Assembly: GCA_030248195.1 (NCBI GenBank)
Contig: JASAND010023082.1
Coordinates: 1 to 64,000 of the forward strand
Direction: 5' to 3'
From: Trissonchulus latispiculum
Lineage: Eukaryota; Nematoda; Enoplea; Enoplida; Ironidae
DNA length: 64,000 nt
The notes beneath the pieces were generated by a model that had not been told where the DNA came from, did not search any database, and worked only from the letters and a program-made list of their open reading frames with translations. Below are positions 48,983 through 59,400 of this stretch, one piece after another. Made by a program: the position numbers and the translations under genes. Position 1 is the first letter of the stretch; each line of letters opens with the position of its first letter.

Positions 48983-49158
48983 ATGATTGATCTAAGTTCG
49001 ATAATATTCTTATTTTATCTGATGTTCCTGTATATCATTCGATTTATGGAAGTCTGTTGGTCTCTGTTTTCTGGTATCCAGAAACAATTAACAGAAATGG
49101 TTCAAGATGGCCAGTTTAACAAATTCGAGATTAGGACTATCATCGCTCGCCGGAAATG
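48983..49158 (+). CDS. Sulfotransferase gene, first recognised exon (membrane anchor)
   Basis: It encodes MIDLSSIIFLFYLMFLYIIR, a short N-terminus with one membrane span at about residues 5-22, then a polar stem. This is the layout of a Golgi type II membrane enzyme. The start is the ATG at 48983; an acceptor-like tttag at 48969 leaves open an upstream exon. It ends at AAATG|GTATAC in phase 2, matching the exon at 50336. Confidence 0.55.
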
Positions 49159-49478
49159 GTATACTTGGATGTTACCAAGAGTTTATTAAAGGAAAAGCTT
49201 TTGTTTCCAAAAAATGTAAACTCTGCAGTTATAAACGATAACCGGTACCACTCCCAGAGATCTCGAAGGGGTGCACTTTACCTGTAGTTTTGACAGGAGA
49301 TGAGCGATTAGCCAATCAGATGCGTTTTCGTTCAAACTCCTATAAACTCATGTTTAACAGTGATAAGCGGTAGTATTAATTTTGTCATTAATGTTACGAG
49401 CATGCAGCATTCGGAAGGATTAACCGGTAACCCTGTTGCTCTTCCGTTGATAAACTGTTAATGCTATCTAGCTTTCAT

Positions 49479-49949
49479 CCAGAGTACACAATACATAAGA
49501 GTATGACAGCTGGCAGTGGTGACTCTGTATTATCAGCTTGACACATCCTCTGCACGCTAACGGCTGACCCCCCCTCCGCAAATTGGACCCCAGTGCCCCC
49601 GCTGCAAATTGGTACCCAGTCGAAGCGGGGGTACGCTCACTCGCTCTATATTTGTGTGCTATAGCTCGAAAACACAAGCACTATGTGCGCAAGTTTTGTG
49701 TCTGTTTCGAGCTTTAGAACACATGCATAGCGGGCAATTTTTTTAAGTGAAGGGTCCAATTTGCGGGGGGGGGGGTGAAGAGGTGGTGTCAGGCTTATAA
49801 TACATAGAGTATGACAGCTGTCATACTCTTATGTATTATGTACTCTTGGTATATATCCTACGACATTGGATTAGCGCACAGTTTTGGTTCATGACTTACA
49901 ATACATAGAGTATGACAGCTGTCATAGTCTTATGCATTATGTACTCTTG
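49479..49949. mobile_element. Foldback MITE, copy 3, with doubled right end
   Basis: Left end ccagagtacacaatac, right end ...gtactcttg, flanked by ctttcat and ctttcgt (49472-49478; 49950-49956), a 6/7 duplication. The right terminus occurs twice (ending 49850 and 49949). The 45 bp between them resemble the sequence right of another copy at 56322. It lies in the first intron of the sulfotransferase gene. Confidence 0.8.
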
Positions 49950-50335
49950 CTTTCGTTGAATAAAATACAGTTGACAAGATATGTTTTTCGACGTTGCTGG
50001 GTCAGGGTGTGAACACAGCGTGTAAGAAGATAACAGTGTCCGGGTCCTCAATGTCAAAACGCAATCTCGAATTTGACCTTAAACATAAAAGCATTACCGT
50101 TTTTAGCTGCATGAGTACGCATATGATTTGAGGCGCATTTTGACGGCATGGGGTGAACGCTAACGTAGAGAGTAGACTATTTGAATTTTTGACTTTCTAA
50201 ATTTTGTAATTTTGATTTGGCAACCAAATCTAAAAAGTAATCAAGAATTTTGGAAAAACGGATCTATAAAACGGCACCAGAAACGTCGCCTAACCATTTC
50301 GTGTAAGTGCAACTATGTCATTACAGTCACAACAG

Positions 50336-50486
50336 TGTTTACGGGCGCGACTTTGACTTTGTCAGTTGGCATCAAAGATTTATGCCGTTGGAGGAGTTGA
50401 GTAGTCCCCGATGGACCCTGTACTGTATGACCAAGGACTGGGTCTACTTTATCCATGGCCATTGCTCGATGAAGGACTATCAACAG
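50336..50486 (+). CDS. Sulfotransferase gene, second exon
   Basis: It reads VYGRDFDFVSWHQRFMPLEE, then SSPRWTLYCMTKDWVYFIHG and ends DYQQ at CAACAG|GTATGC in phase 0. It enters in phase 2 after acaacag; an acceptor 9 bp upstream would also keep the frame. I do not recognise a motif in it; it is placed by strand, phase and position. Confidence 0.5.
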
Positions 50487-51059
50487 GTATGCTCAGACAG
50501 ATTTGTGAAACTTTTGATTCGTGAAATGATTATTACAGGATTGAGAGAAATTTAGTAAACTGTGCCCAGTATTGGAATCGATCTACCTCAGTAGATCGAT
50601 CGATCTAGTTATACTGATGATACCTATGTGGGTTAAGCTAGGTTTAGAATGAAGTACTTTGTGCTTTGACTTTACTGCTCTAAGACTTTGTGTTTCGTGC
50701 TTTGTGCTTTGTGCTCGGAAGACAACGTTTGTGCTAGGACAGAGTAAAAGCGTTTAATACTATCGAAAGCACAAGTCACGGAAGCATGTGTGGCGATCGA
50801 TAGTTGTAAATTTAGAGAAACTATGCTGCAAGGATATTATTTTCCCTTTATTTTGATGTTTTGTTCCTGCTCTTGCGTGGGCTCACGTAATGACAGTCTG
50901 TAGCTTGGTACACGAATTCAGACATGATTGGCGTGCGACTGTATCTCCGTGTGCTCACTTGGCCGAGCTGCTAAGCAATAAGTCTAGGATGTGTTGCAAA
51001 AAGCCAAACAAACAAGATTATTGAAATGTTTTTACATAAACAGTCTCCTTAACTTAAAG

Positions 51060-51267
51060 TGTTAAAGCTCGAAAACACAACGCCTACGAGCGTTCAATTT
51101 GTGTCTGGTTCGAGTTTTAGAACGCAAAGCTAGCATGCAATTCTTTGAAGTGAACATACACGTTTGTGGGGGGAGGGTCAGCCGTTAGCGAACATATGTA
51201 GCCTGTACCTAGAGCTGATAACAGAGAGCTTGCCTGCTGTCACACTCTTATATATTATGTACTCTTG
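51060..51267. repeat. Truncated foldback copy (right half)
   Basis: Only the centre and right arm of the family remain: gtcagccgttagcg, ...tctta tatattatgtactcttg. The left arm is missing. Confidence 0.7.
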
Positions 51268-51495
51268 CTAATACTTAAAACACTTTACTGTTTTCGGCTG
51301 CGTTTGTGCTGTATCAGCAGTTCTACGACGCCTGGCTTCTGGCACGAATATCCGTTAATCAGTTCAAGAAGTTGGATCAGCACGTACAACTCCCGCATTG
51401 TAAACTCGTTTATATGAGCAACTGTCCTCGATCCGGTACAACCTTGTGCACAAAAATGCTTCAGGCAGTAGACAAGTAATGCAGATAAGGGGTAC

Positions 51496-51849
51496 CAAGA
51501 GTACATAATATAATAAGAGTGTGACAGCTGGCAGGTTCTCTCTCTCTCTCTGTTATCAGCTGCTGATACATGCGCTGGTGAGGATTTTGGCTCGCGGCCG
51601 AGCCGAGCTGAAGAACTGAAACTCCGGCCCAACCTGACCCGAGACGACTCACTTTCCAAAAGTTCCCGATCCGACCCGAGCAGAGTCCAGCCGAGCCAAT
51701 ATCATTTTTTCGCGAGCCGAGCCCAACCAAGTCGGGAAAGTCCGGCTACACATTGGTGGGGGGTCAGCCGTTAGCGTGCAGAGCATGCACCTACAGCTGT
51801 TAACAGAGAGCCTGTCAGCTGTCACACTCTTTTATATTATGTACTCGTG
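51496..51849. mobile_element. Foldback MITE, copy 4, with foreign interior
   Basis: Ends CAAGAGTACATAATA and tattatgtactcgtg, flanked by ggggtac and gtgttac (5/7 match). The left arm stops after about 70 bp and the interior (about 51570-51755) is an unrelated GC-rich block with gccgagccgagc and its complement, possibly a decayed hAT-like insert. Confidence 0.7.
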
Positions 51850-52077
51850 GTGTTACCCATCATTCTATTGTGCACTAAACCATTGAACATTAATTGTTTA
51901 TGTACAATCCATGACTTCACATTTAGCGGATATGCAAAATCGGACATTGTGGGTTCTTTTCGTGACATGAAGTGCTATAGTAACTTCTGCATTTGTTATT
52001 TTTGATTGGATTTCCCCAATTAATACAAAAATCATAGTATAAATAAACGTCATATTTTTATCATTTTTTTAGCATAG

Positions 52078-52306
52078 TTGCCCTGTCCGAGCCAGGAATT
52101 TTCACTCATCTTTCGATGCTGAAAAAAGAGAGCGCCTTCAGTGAAACCGATCTGCACGCTTTGATTCGGTCAACCTTTGCTCATTTCTGTACCACATTTG
52201 ACCCCGACCAAACCTGTGTCATAAAGGCACAGTCTAATGGGGGAATCTTGGTGCCGGATATTGTCAAAGCCATGCCTGGTGTAAAGCATGTGTTTATTCA
52301 CAGACG
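52078..52306 (+). CDS. Sulfotransferase gene, core exon
   Basis: The most diagnostic exon: ALSEPGIFTHLSMLKK, then CVIKAQSNGGILVPDIVKAM, PGVKHVFIHRR. In PAPS-dependent sulfotransferases this segment carries the 3'-phosphate site (Ser within the R/K-x-x-x-S region) followed by a hydrophobic strand and Arg. LSEP normally comes directly after the PAPS loop exon. There are two possible acceptors, 52073 and 52078. It ends at AGACG|GTAAAT in phase 2. Confidence 0.78.
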
Positions 52307-52773
52307 GTAAATAAATATTGAAAATTCTGTATTTAGAGAACGGCTTGTACAAGGGTTTTGCCCTACAGTATTAGTTTCCAGTATTGAAGTACCAGTCGGG
52401 TCAGTGTCCATTTGGTAGTATCAGGGAAAGAACTTTGCTTCTCTTCTCGTAGTAATCAACCAGTGCACATTTGTTCACCCGCCGCCACATGTTTACGTGT
52501 TGAAGCTCGAAAACACAATAACTCTCTTGCTCTATAGTGAATTTCGATATAGTCTGCAGTTTGGTGTATTCCCTACTAAAGACTATAGACTAATCACTTA
52601 AACACTTAAGACTACTCTTTTTTTACTTGAAATTTCAAAAATAATCCCCATAAAAAATTCCCACTAGAGCTTAGACTGTTCGCATGATAAATATGACACC
52701 ATTTAATTGCAGCCAGTATTTTGGTCGATGGTTTGTATCCGACATATTATTGATGTTAATCTGTACAGTTTAG

Positions 52774-52887
52774 AACTCTACCCAAAGTGCTTGCATCAAT
52801 CGAACGCTTGTTTGAAGTGGACAAATCGGCTACTCGTCTGCTTCGGTTCAATCAATTCGATCTATCAATCCTAAATCCATGGAAAAG
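52774..52887 (+). CDS. Sulfotransferase gene, following exon
   Basis: After gtttag it reads TLPKVLASIERLFEVDKSAT, then RLLRFNQFDLSILNPWK, ending at GGAAAAG|GTATTG in phase 2. It joins in frame to the core exon (HRR-TLPK). The exon is followed by a 3.5-kb intron containing three nested transposons. Confidence 0.72.
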
Positions 52888-53018
52888 GTATTGTGCTAAA
52901 ATCAGAAATACAAATTTTGTATATTTATTCCCAATTCTATATTACCAATAACACTTTGACACAAGTTTTAAAATTTTTGAGCCAAATCAGTTTTGGTTTG
53001 TTGAGTATGTTGAGTTGT

Positions 53019-53056
53019 TGTTGTTGTTGTTGAGTTGAGTTGAGTTGAGTTGAGTG
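53019..53056. repeat. GTT/GAGTT simple repeat
   Basis: Tandem gtt units pass into five gagtt units inside the fourth recognised intron of the sulfotransferase gene. Confidence 0.9.
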
Positions 53057-53970
53057 TAATGATAACGTACAGTTCTGTTTCGATTTTTGAAAAATCCAAA
53101 ACCAATTATAAATTCACTACTGCTAGACTATGTGCAGCAACTCTACTCTACTGTATTTTGCTCTACCCGCTCTTGTAAACTGCTTAGTTGCCAACCTTGC
53201 CAGAAAATACAAATAATTTTTAATTCTGAGATACTGGTTATTACATCGGACACCATTTCTCAAATTTCATTGCGAGGAGGCTGTCCCAACTTATGGCAGG
53301 ACTGACTGGTCATGTACTAAATTTTTGCAATTCGTAACAATTTGCCAACGAGGAATAGTGCTTTGCAATGCTCAAACTTCGGAGGAAAACACATGAAAAT
53401 GGAACCCGGTGGTAAACATTTGTAATGGTAGCGGACATAGGAAAGTTTGATAATCCTGATATGGAAGTTCAGTAATCACCCTTTTCGTTATTTTTCTATC
53501 CGGTGCCCTCTGCGCTGGCACAGGGCTTTCAAACACAATTGGAGTGTAACTGCTGCATGTCGCAAGCCAAACATTAGGTATTAGCAAGAGTACATAATAC
53601 ATAAGAGTACGACAGCAGACATACGCTATGTATTATGAGCTCGCTACATCCTCTGCACGTTATCGGCTGACCCCCCCATAAATCAGACCCCCCTCACCCC
53701 GCCCCTATACATGTACGGGGTCCAAACGGGGGATCGGGCTCGTGCTTGTATATTTTGTACACAGATGTGTAAAATCATACAAGCTTAAACACCATACACA
53801 AACCATACACCATACACAAGTGTAGCATGTAAGCATACTAACATAAACCCCGACCCCCCCCTTTGGACCCCGTACATGTATAGGGGCGGGGTCAAGGGGG
53901 TCTGATTTATGGGGGGGTCAGCCGATAGCGTGCAGAGGATGTAGCGAGCTCATAATACATAGCGTATGAC

Positions 53971-56280
53971 TAGAGTTGAAACCGGTTCCATTAGAACCGG
54001 CTGGAACCGGAACCGGAACCGGAACCGAACCGGAAGGAATTTTAGAACCGGAACCGGAACCGGTAGGATTTGGAACCGGCCGGTTCCACTCTTTCCAGGA
54101 GTTTAAATTTTGCTAAAACTGGAATTTGTGGTTGCCATTCAGTGTTGCCATTCATATTATCTTTCTCAAACTAGTGACTGAAATTGAAACTAAAGATCTA
54201 GTTTGAGCTGAAACTAAACAAATTTAGACCTGAAGGCGAAATATGTAGGATGAGACTGATAATAATTAAGAATTTCAAACTAAACGTGAAATGAAGGTAC
54301 AATTATTGGCACTGAAACTGAAGTTGAAAGTCCATAGAATAAATTTAGAGCCTAAAACTGGAAACGACATAGATTCAGCTTCCACTGAAGGTGACACAAA
54401 CTCCCCGCTTCCCCTTTTCAGCTGATCGAGGCACGTTTCAGCTTTCGCTGAAGCCGCGGCATAGCATTAAGAGAAATTTCAAATATTTCTTTGACTCAAC
54501 ATTAGTGACTCAACATTAGTGACTCAACATTAGTGACATTATCCCGTCTGAGTTAAGACAAAAATTAAACGTTAAACACACTTGAAAAATTAGGAACATG
54601 TATTGCAAGGGAAAATTCTACTTCCTTTATTCTGGAATTTCGTAATTTTTTGTTTTCATGCTTCTGATTTTTCAAATTTTGTTAAGTAATTTTGTGTGTC
54701 TCACAAAATGCAGTTGTGAAAATGTCTCTAAATTAATTTTAACAAATTTTTGAAATTTTCTGTTCTAAAATTCCAATTGTAATTGATGAAAGACGGGCAC
54801 TTTCGTTCAGACGTGACCGATACGGACGCCGAATGAAAACTTTAACCAGATTAATATTAACCTCATAGAAAAGATGAGAGCCCAATGGGATGTAGTCGGA
54901 AATTGAGTATATCTTCTCAAAAAAATGGTAAGTGGAAGCTGGTGTTGTCAGCAAGCAAGATTGAAGCAATATTTTTTAAAAAAGTAGTAAATTTTACAGG
55001 AGTAGAAAACTTCGAAATTTGAGTACTTATATTCTCATTCTTAAGCAATCGGCATCTGAGACGAAAGTCAATCAAAGTTCAAGTAATGGAACAGCATGTT
55101 GAAGTATCTGTTAGCTATTTTGTGAAATCAAGCGACTGTACATTAGTGTTGTTGACCGGCCGGGTGGAAAACGGCCAGCCGGCGGCCGGCCGCCGGCCGG
55201 CCGGCCGTTGACCGGCCGGCCAAGAGGTGCACTCGGCCGGACGGCCGGCTGGCCGGCCGGCCGGTCGGCCGTTTCAGGCCGGCCAGCCGGCCCTTGGACG
55301 GCCGGTAAATGGCCGGTCGGCCGGCCGCGCTTATATTTTAGCGGTTTATCAAAATTTTCTCAGTAAATCTAGTCTAAGTTGTGCTGATACATTTTCATAT
55401 CTTGATTTCTTATTCTGGCACTCACGGGTCAGCCGTCCGGCCATTTTTAGTCTTTGTTTCGTCAGCCGGCCGTTTTTGGCGGGTTGGGCCGTCGAACGGC
55501 CGGCCGGCCGGCCGGTTCTGGCCGGCCGTGCCGTCGGCCGGCCCGCCGTTTTCGGCCGGCCGGCCGGCCGTCTTCAGAAGGTCGGCCGGCCGGTAACGGC
55601 TGCCGACGAAAATTTCGGCCGGTCAACAACACTACTGTACATTTCTTCGTTAAATATAACTTTAATATATATGTTCTTCTTTCCAATTTTAAATATTTTA
55701 AGTGCATTTAAATTTTTTGGAAACTATTTCCTTCTTTAGAGACACCGTACTCTTTTTAAAGAAATAAAAAATTTAAGCTCCAGTATATCTAAATTCTCAG
55801 CACGTTTTACTGAAACGTTGTGCAGTTCTACAAGATTCTGTTCAGAAGGCGCTGTCTGCATGTAGATGCACATTAGAATCTCACCGTTAATTATCGAAAT
55901 AATTTGCTCGACCATACTAAAGTTTTAATTTTTTTACAAGTTTTAATGTATGTTGTGCATATAGAAACAGCATTTGTAATGGAGCAAACTCAAACTAAGG
56001 CAAAAACTTTAAAATTCAAAGTAAACAGAAACCCAGTTGGTTATTATCGCATTATCTATTCCAATTGTTTTGCAATATTGCTTTATAATTTTGATTGTAT
56101 AACCCTTGCTGGGAGCCTGCATCCAATATTAATTATTGTTAAAATGTAACTACGAATTTTGTACTTGGAACCGGGAACCGGAAGCTAGAACCGGAACCGG
56201 AACCGGAACCGGAACCGGAACCGGTACTCTAGAACCGGAACCGGAACCGGTTTTGAAAATTGGAACCGGTCCCAACTTTA
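53971..56280. mobile_element. Non-autonomous hAT-like element with (AACCGG)n ends
   Basis: 2310 bp with inverted ends TAGAGTTGAAACCGGTTCC and TAAAGTTGGGACCGGTTCC (right end read on minus), flanked by the perfect 8-bp duplication cgtatgac (53963-53970; 56281-56288). Arrays of ggaacc lie inside each end. The interior has TGAAACTAA-type repeats (54170-54370), three copies of gactcaacattagt (54494-54536) and a second hAT-like element. No transposase. Confidence 0.92.
55144..55634. mobile_element. Non-autonomous hAT-like element with (CCGG/GGCCGG) arrays
   Basis: 491 bp, 19-bp perfect inverted ends TAGTGTTGTTGACCGGCCG, flanked by the perfect 8-bp duplication ctgtacat (55136-55143; 55635-55642). 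Its two thirds nearest the ends are packed with ggccggccgg motifs; the AT-rich middle has none. It sits inside the element at 53971-56280. Confidence 0.93.
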
Positions 56281-56394
56281 CGTATGACGCTTGTCATACT
56301 CTTATGTATTATGTACTCTTGGTATTAGCTAAGACATTACACTAGCACACAATTTTGGTTCAACATTTTATTTAGCGTTTTAACCTTTTTTCAG

Positions 56395-56563
56395 ATTTGA
56401 ACCCGACTGTTGGACGGCAATGGAAGCCTCCGATCCGTTAGATGTGTCTTTTCTCTGGTACATTATACCCTACTCGAGATACCTAAAGGATAAAGAGGCA
56501 GGGATTAAATTCTTCGAAGTTGTCTATGAAGATCTGATAACTGATCCTGAAAAAGCTATACAG
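56395..56563 (+). CDS. Sulfotransferase gene, penultimate exon
   Basis: It enters after tttcag in phase 2 (R-FEPDCWTAMEASDPLDVSF), continues LWYIIPYSRYLKDKEAG and has the family's C-terminal core FFEVVYEDLITDPEKAI, ending at ATACAG|GTATAC in phase 0. Y-E-D-L-x-x-D-P-E is a well-known conserved block of this superfamily, so identification is firm. Confidence 0.85.
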
Positions 56564-56914
56564 GTATACAGACCTGGACTAGAAGAAATAGTTGAAATAT
56601 AATAATACAGCTGTATGCTGCAATATAGAATAAAATGAAGCCTAAAACACAAAGTGCGGAGTAAAAACATAGGTTCGAAACTAGAAAAAATGTATCAATT
56701 AAACGACGCAGATGCTATTAGGCTGTCTTTGGCTTAGCTTAAGCTTTAAACTTGACAGAGGCTAGGCTTAGGCTTATGAATTGGCTTAATTACTTGTTAT
56801 ATATCAGGCTTAAGCTTATTAGACTTTATGAATTTTTAGGGCCGTATGTGCTGGAGTGAGAATTAAATTTCTTTAATTAGGCGATGACTGAGCAATTTGG
56901 TGTTTCGACTTTAG

Positions 56915-57112
56915 GACTTATTTGACTTCATGGGAATCAGGGGTGATGTGAAATCGTCTGTTGCCCGAATGGAGGAGGATTCTCAAGCTGGTTCGCTTCT
57001 GCGTCAGGAACGATTGGCCAATGTCCCAACCTCCGAACTAACTCCAGAAAAGATGAAACTGTACAACTCTGTTTGTCGTAAACTGGGAATACCAGATTCC
57101 TTTGATGTATGA
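56915..57112 (+). CDS. Sulfotransferase gene, last exon
   Basis: After gactttag it reads DLFDFMGIRGDVKSSVARME, then LLRQERLANVPTSELTPEKM and ends LGIPDSFDV with TGA at 57110-57112. FDFMGI directly after the YEDL block is the expected order. A poly(A) signal lies 37 bp downstream. Confidence in the last four exons as one unit is high because all three junctions keep the frame. Confidence 0.8.
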   Translation, partial: DLFDFMGIRGDVKSSVARMEEDSQAGSLLRQERLANVPTSELTPEKMKLYNSVCRKLGIPDSFDV

Positions 57113-57149
57113 AGAACCAAATTCCCCTGTTAGTAAAGCATTACTAGGC

Positions 57150-57155
57150 AATAAA
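57150..57155 (+). terminator. Polyadenylation signal
   Basis: AATAAA 37 bp after the sulfotransferase stop codon. Confidence 0.7.
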
Positions 57156-57284
57156 TTTTATTCTCGTAAAATGTAATTATTCTCATAATAGCAACTTTGT
57201 TAGAAAGCGTGAGATACACAGCCTTGTCTTGTGCTTTAAACATGTGAAAGATGCTCGGCCCATTGACCCAGTAGTTGACACACG

Positions 57285-57307
57285 TTTTCGGGGGGGGGGG
57301 GGGGGGT
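57285..57307. repeat. Oligo-G run
   Basis: About 20 consecutive G, a slippage-prone run that could form G-quadruplex structures. Confidence 0.85.
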
Positions 57308-57387
57308 GAAACTAACAGCTAAGTATACACTATTACCCTTGAAGTCAACCAATCAGTGATGAGCTAAACACTTTTGCGGGCAAGCCT

Positions 57388-57670
57388 GGGCCGCGCTGCA
57401 AAGGATTCTCCAAGTAGCCTCCTAGGAGGGTACTTCGGGGGGAAGTCAGGGAGCTGTCTGGGAGGGAGTTCGGAGCCGCCCTAAATCCGCCACAAAAGAT
57501 CTCTCCTAAAGCTCAGGTTGGCGGTGCTTCTGACTTAGGAGAAAAGTAAGGAGTGGTGGATAGCACTCCCAGTTTAGGAGATTCATTTAAAACCCAAATC
57601 TCCTAAGTGGTCGCCTAAGCTGAGCTCAGGAACGCTCCTAGGTTTAGGAGCATCTGTTGCAATGCGGCCG
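57388..57670. mobile_element. Short inverted-repeat element
   Basis: Inverted ends gggccgcgctgcaaagg and acggccgcattgcaacag (right end on minus). The interior has many cctaag/ctcctaa motifs in both orientations. No target duplication was found. It resembles PIF/Harbinger MITEs in its ends, but the class is not established. Confidence 0.5.
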
Positions 57671-58769
57671 TGAGTCGTAATTGGCATCCCACCGTCCAAG
57701 ATTTCGTCGGGGTATATTATTATAAACTTAATTTTCAGGAAAGCGATTAGCCAATCAGATAACGTTTTTTGTTTAAACACATAGTGTTGGGGGAGGGCCC
57801 CTGATTCTTTGTAGACACCAAAAACTGATGATAATAAGCCACTAGAGGGATCCTCTTCTTTCTCATAGCGTTATAATACCGACAAAAATACGTCAACGTT
57901 CTTCCATTCCGGGGGATGTCGACAAAACATACAAACTGCTCGTTTGTTGGGGAGAGGGGTAGTCAACAGCCAATCAGATTCCAGAGATACCCACCCCGTT
58001 TGGTGGGGTAGCGAAAAGGATTTCGGTAGTTATAACTTAATTGCAAGCAAGGGTTCCCGTTTGGGGTGTGGTCGCCAAAAGCGAACCAGTTTGGGAAGGG
58101 GGTCGATATCTGTCAATCAGAATCCGAAAAACTTAGTCTGCTTTGGCGATTCCCCGAACGAGGACCACTTTTAGATGATCCCCTCATCAAACATGGAAAA
58201 GGTATACGCTATCCAACCGAGCCACCCCCCCCCCAATGCCTTACTCGAGATTTCGATAGCTAGTGCCTATTTATGTTTCCAATTAATTTTCTTATTTAGA
58301 ATCCAAATGATTGCTGTTTTTGACTGTAGCTTTATTTTTGGTAACAATCTGTATGTTTCGGTTTCTATTATATTGACTGGTATTGCTGTCAATAAATACA
58401 AGTATTTGCCAATAAAAACCTCTTTAAAGATGGTGCTACTTATTTACTATCTGTAACTCAGAAACCTGAGCTTACAGCATGATTTTGGATAATGTAGGTT
58501 TGCTACAAAAGGAGAACAGGTACCCCAAAACGTGCATTATTCCTTTGTAGAACCGTTATTAGTTAACACAATGCAGATTTATCAATTCTGTCCAATGCCA
58601 GACACAAACCAGGAACCCGTGCTTCAAGTGGTTCACCTTGGCCCGACAATAGGAATTCAATCATCCCTGGCTTGGGCTAGCTAGTGACGTCTGTTGAAAC
58701 TGGAGCTATAAGAAAAGACCCGGGAACAACCATGTGCACACCTAACCCAACTGGGAGTATTTACTGTTA
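57671..58769. other. Intergenic, no gene recognised
   Basis: Downstream of the sulfotransferase gene. There are C- and G-runs, and nothing with coding or RNA signature. Confidence 0.4.
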
Positions 58770-58770
58770 G

Positions 58771-59187
58771 CAAGAGTACATAATAGATAAGAGTATGACA
58801 ACAGGCAGGCTCTCTGTTATCAGAGCAAAAACTATGCTATGCGCGCTATCGGCTAACCCCCCCCCACAAATTGACCCCCTCTCACACCGCCCCTATATGG
58901 GTACGGGGTCCAAACGGGGGTTGCTCACTGCTTTGCATAATTACACGCTATAATTAACCGAGGCCTAATTTGGGAACAGGGTGCAAGCGTGTATGTTTAA
59001 CATATGCATGTAGAAAACATACTAAGCGAGTGAGCGACCCCCGTTTGGAACTATGTACCCATATAGGGGCGGTGTGAGAGGGGGTCAATTTGTGGGGGGG
59101 GTTAGCCGATAGCGCGCATAGCATAGTTTTTGCTCTGATAACAGAGAGCCTGCCTGTTGTCATACTCTTATCTATTATGTACTCTTG
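58771..59187. mobile_element. Foldback MITE, copy 6
   Basis: 417 bp, CAAGAGTACATAATAGATAA to its mirror, flanked by the perfect duplication ctgttag (58764-58770; 59188-59194). The arms match over nearly 190 bp, including accgcccctatatgggtacg. It is one of the least diverged copies. Confidence 0.94.
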
Positions 59188-59249
59188 CTGTTAGGTAAAG
59201 TGACAAGCGCAAGGGTGTTTAAAGTTATACCTAGAATACATACCTACAT

Positions 59250-59400
59250 AAGAGTATGACAAGCTTTAATCAATGTAGTGTAAGCTTGACAAATCCTCTG
59301 CAGCCGAATGGCCAATCCCTCCCGCAAATAGTACCCAGTGGAAATGGAGGTGCGCTCACTCGCTCTATGCTTGTGTGTTAAAGTTAGAGATATTAAAATT
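59250..59400. repeat. Foldback copy, left part only
   Basis: cataagagtatgacaagc, ...tcctctgcagccgaatggcc and gcgctcactcgctctatgct match the left arm of the family; the right arm is missing. Confidence 0.6.

Larger units (their letters stand above)
53585..56321. mobile_element. Foldback MITE, copy 5, split by a hAT-like element
   Basis: Left end CAAGAGTACATAATACATAA at 53585, right end ...tgtattatgtactcttg at 56321, flanked by gtattag on both sides (53578-53584; 56322-56328). With the nested insert removed, it would be about 419 bp, the size of copy 6. The arms contain cccgcccctatacatgtacg and its mirror. The right arm is cut about 33 bp before its end by the element at 53971-56280. Confidence 0.9.

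Noticed and set aside
56720..56835. Telomere-like TTAGGC repeats
   Set aside because: Only isolated, irregular ggctta/taagcc units, without a tandem tract.
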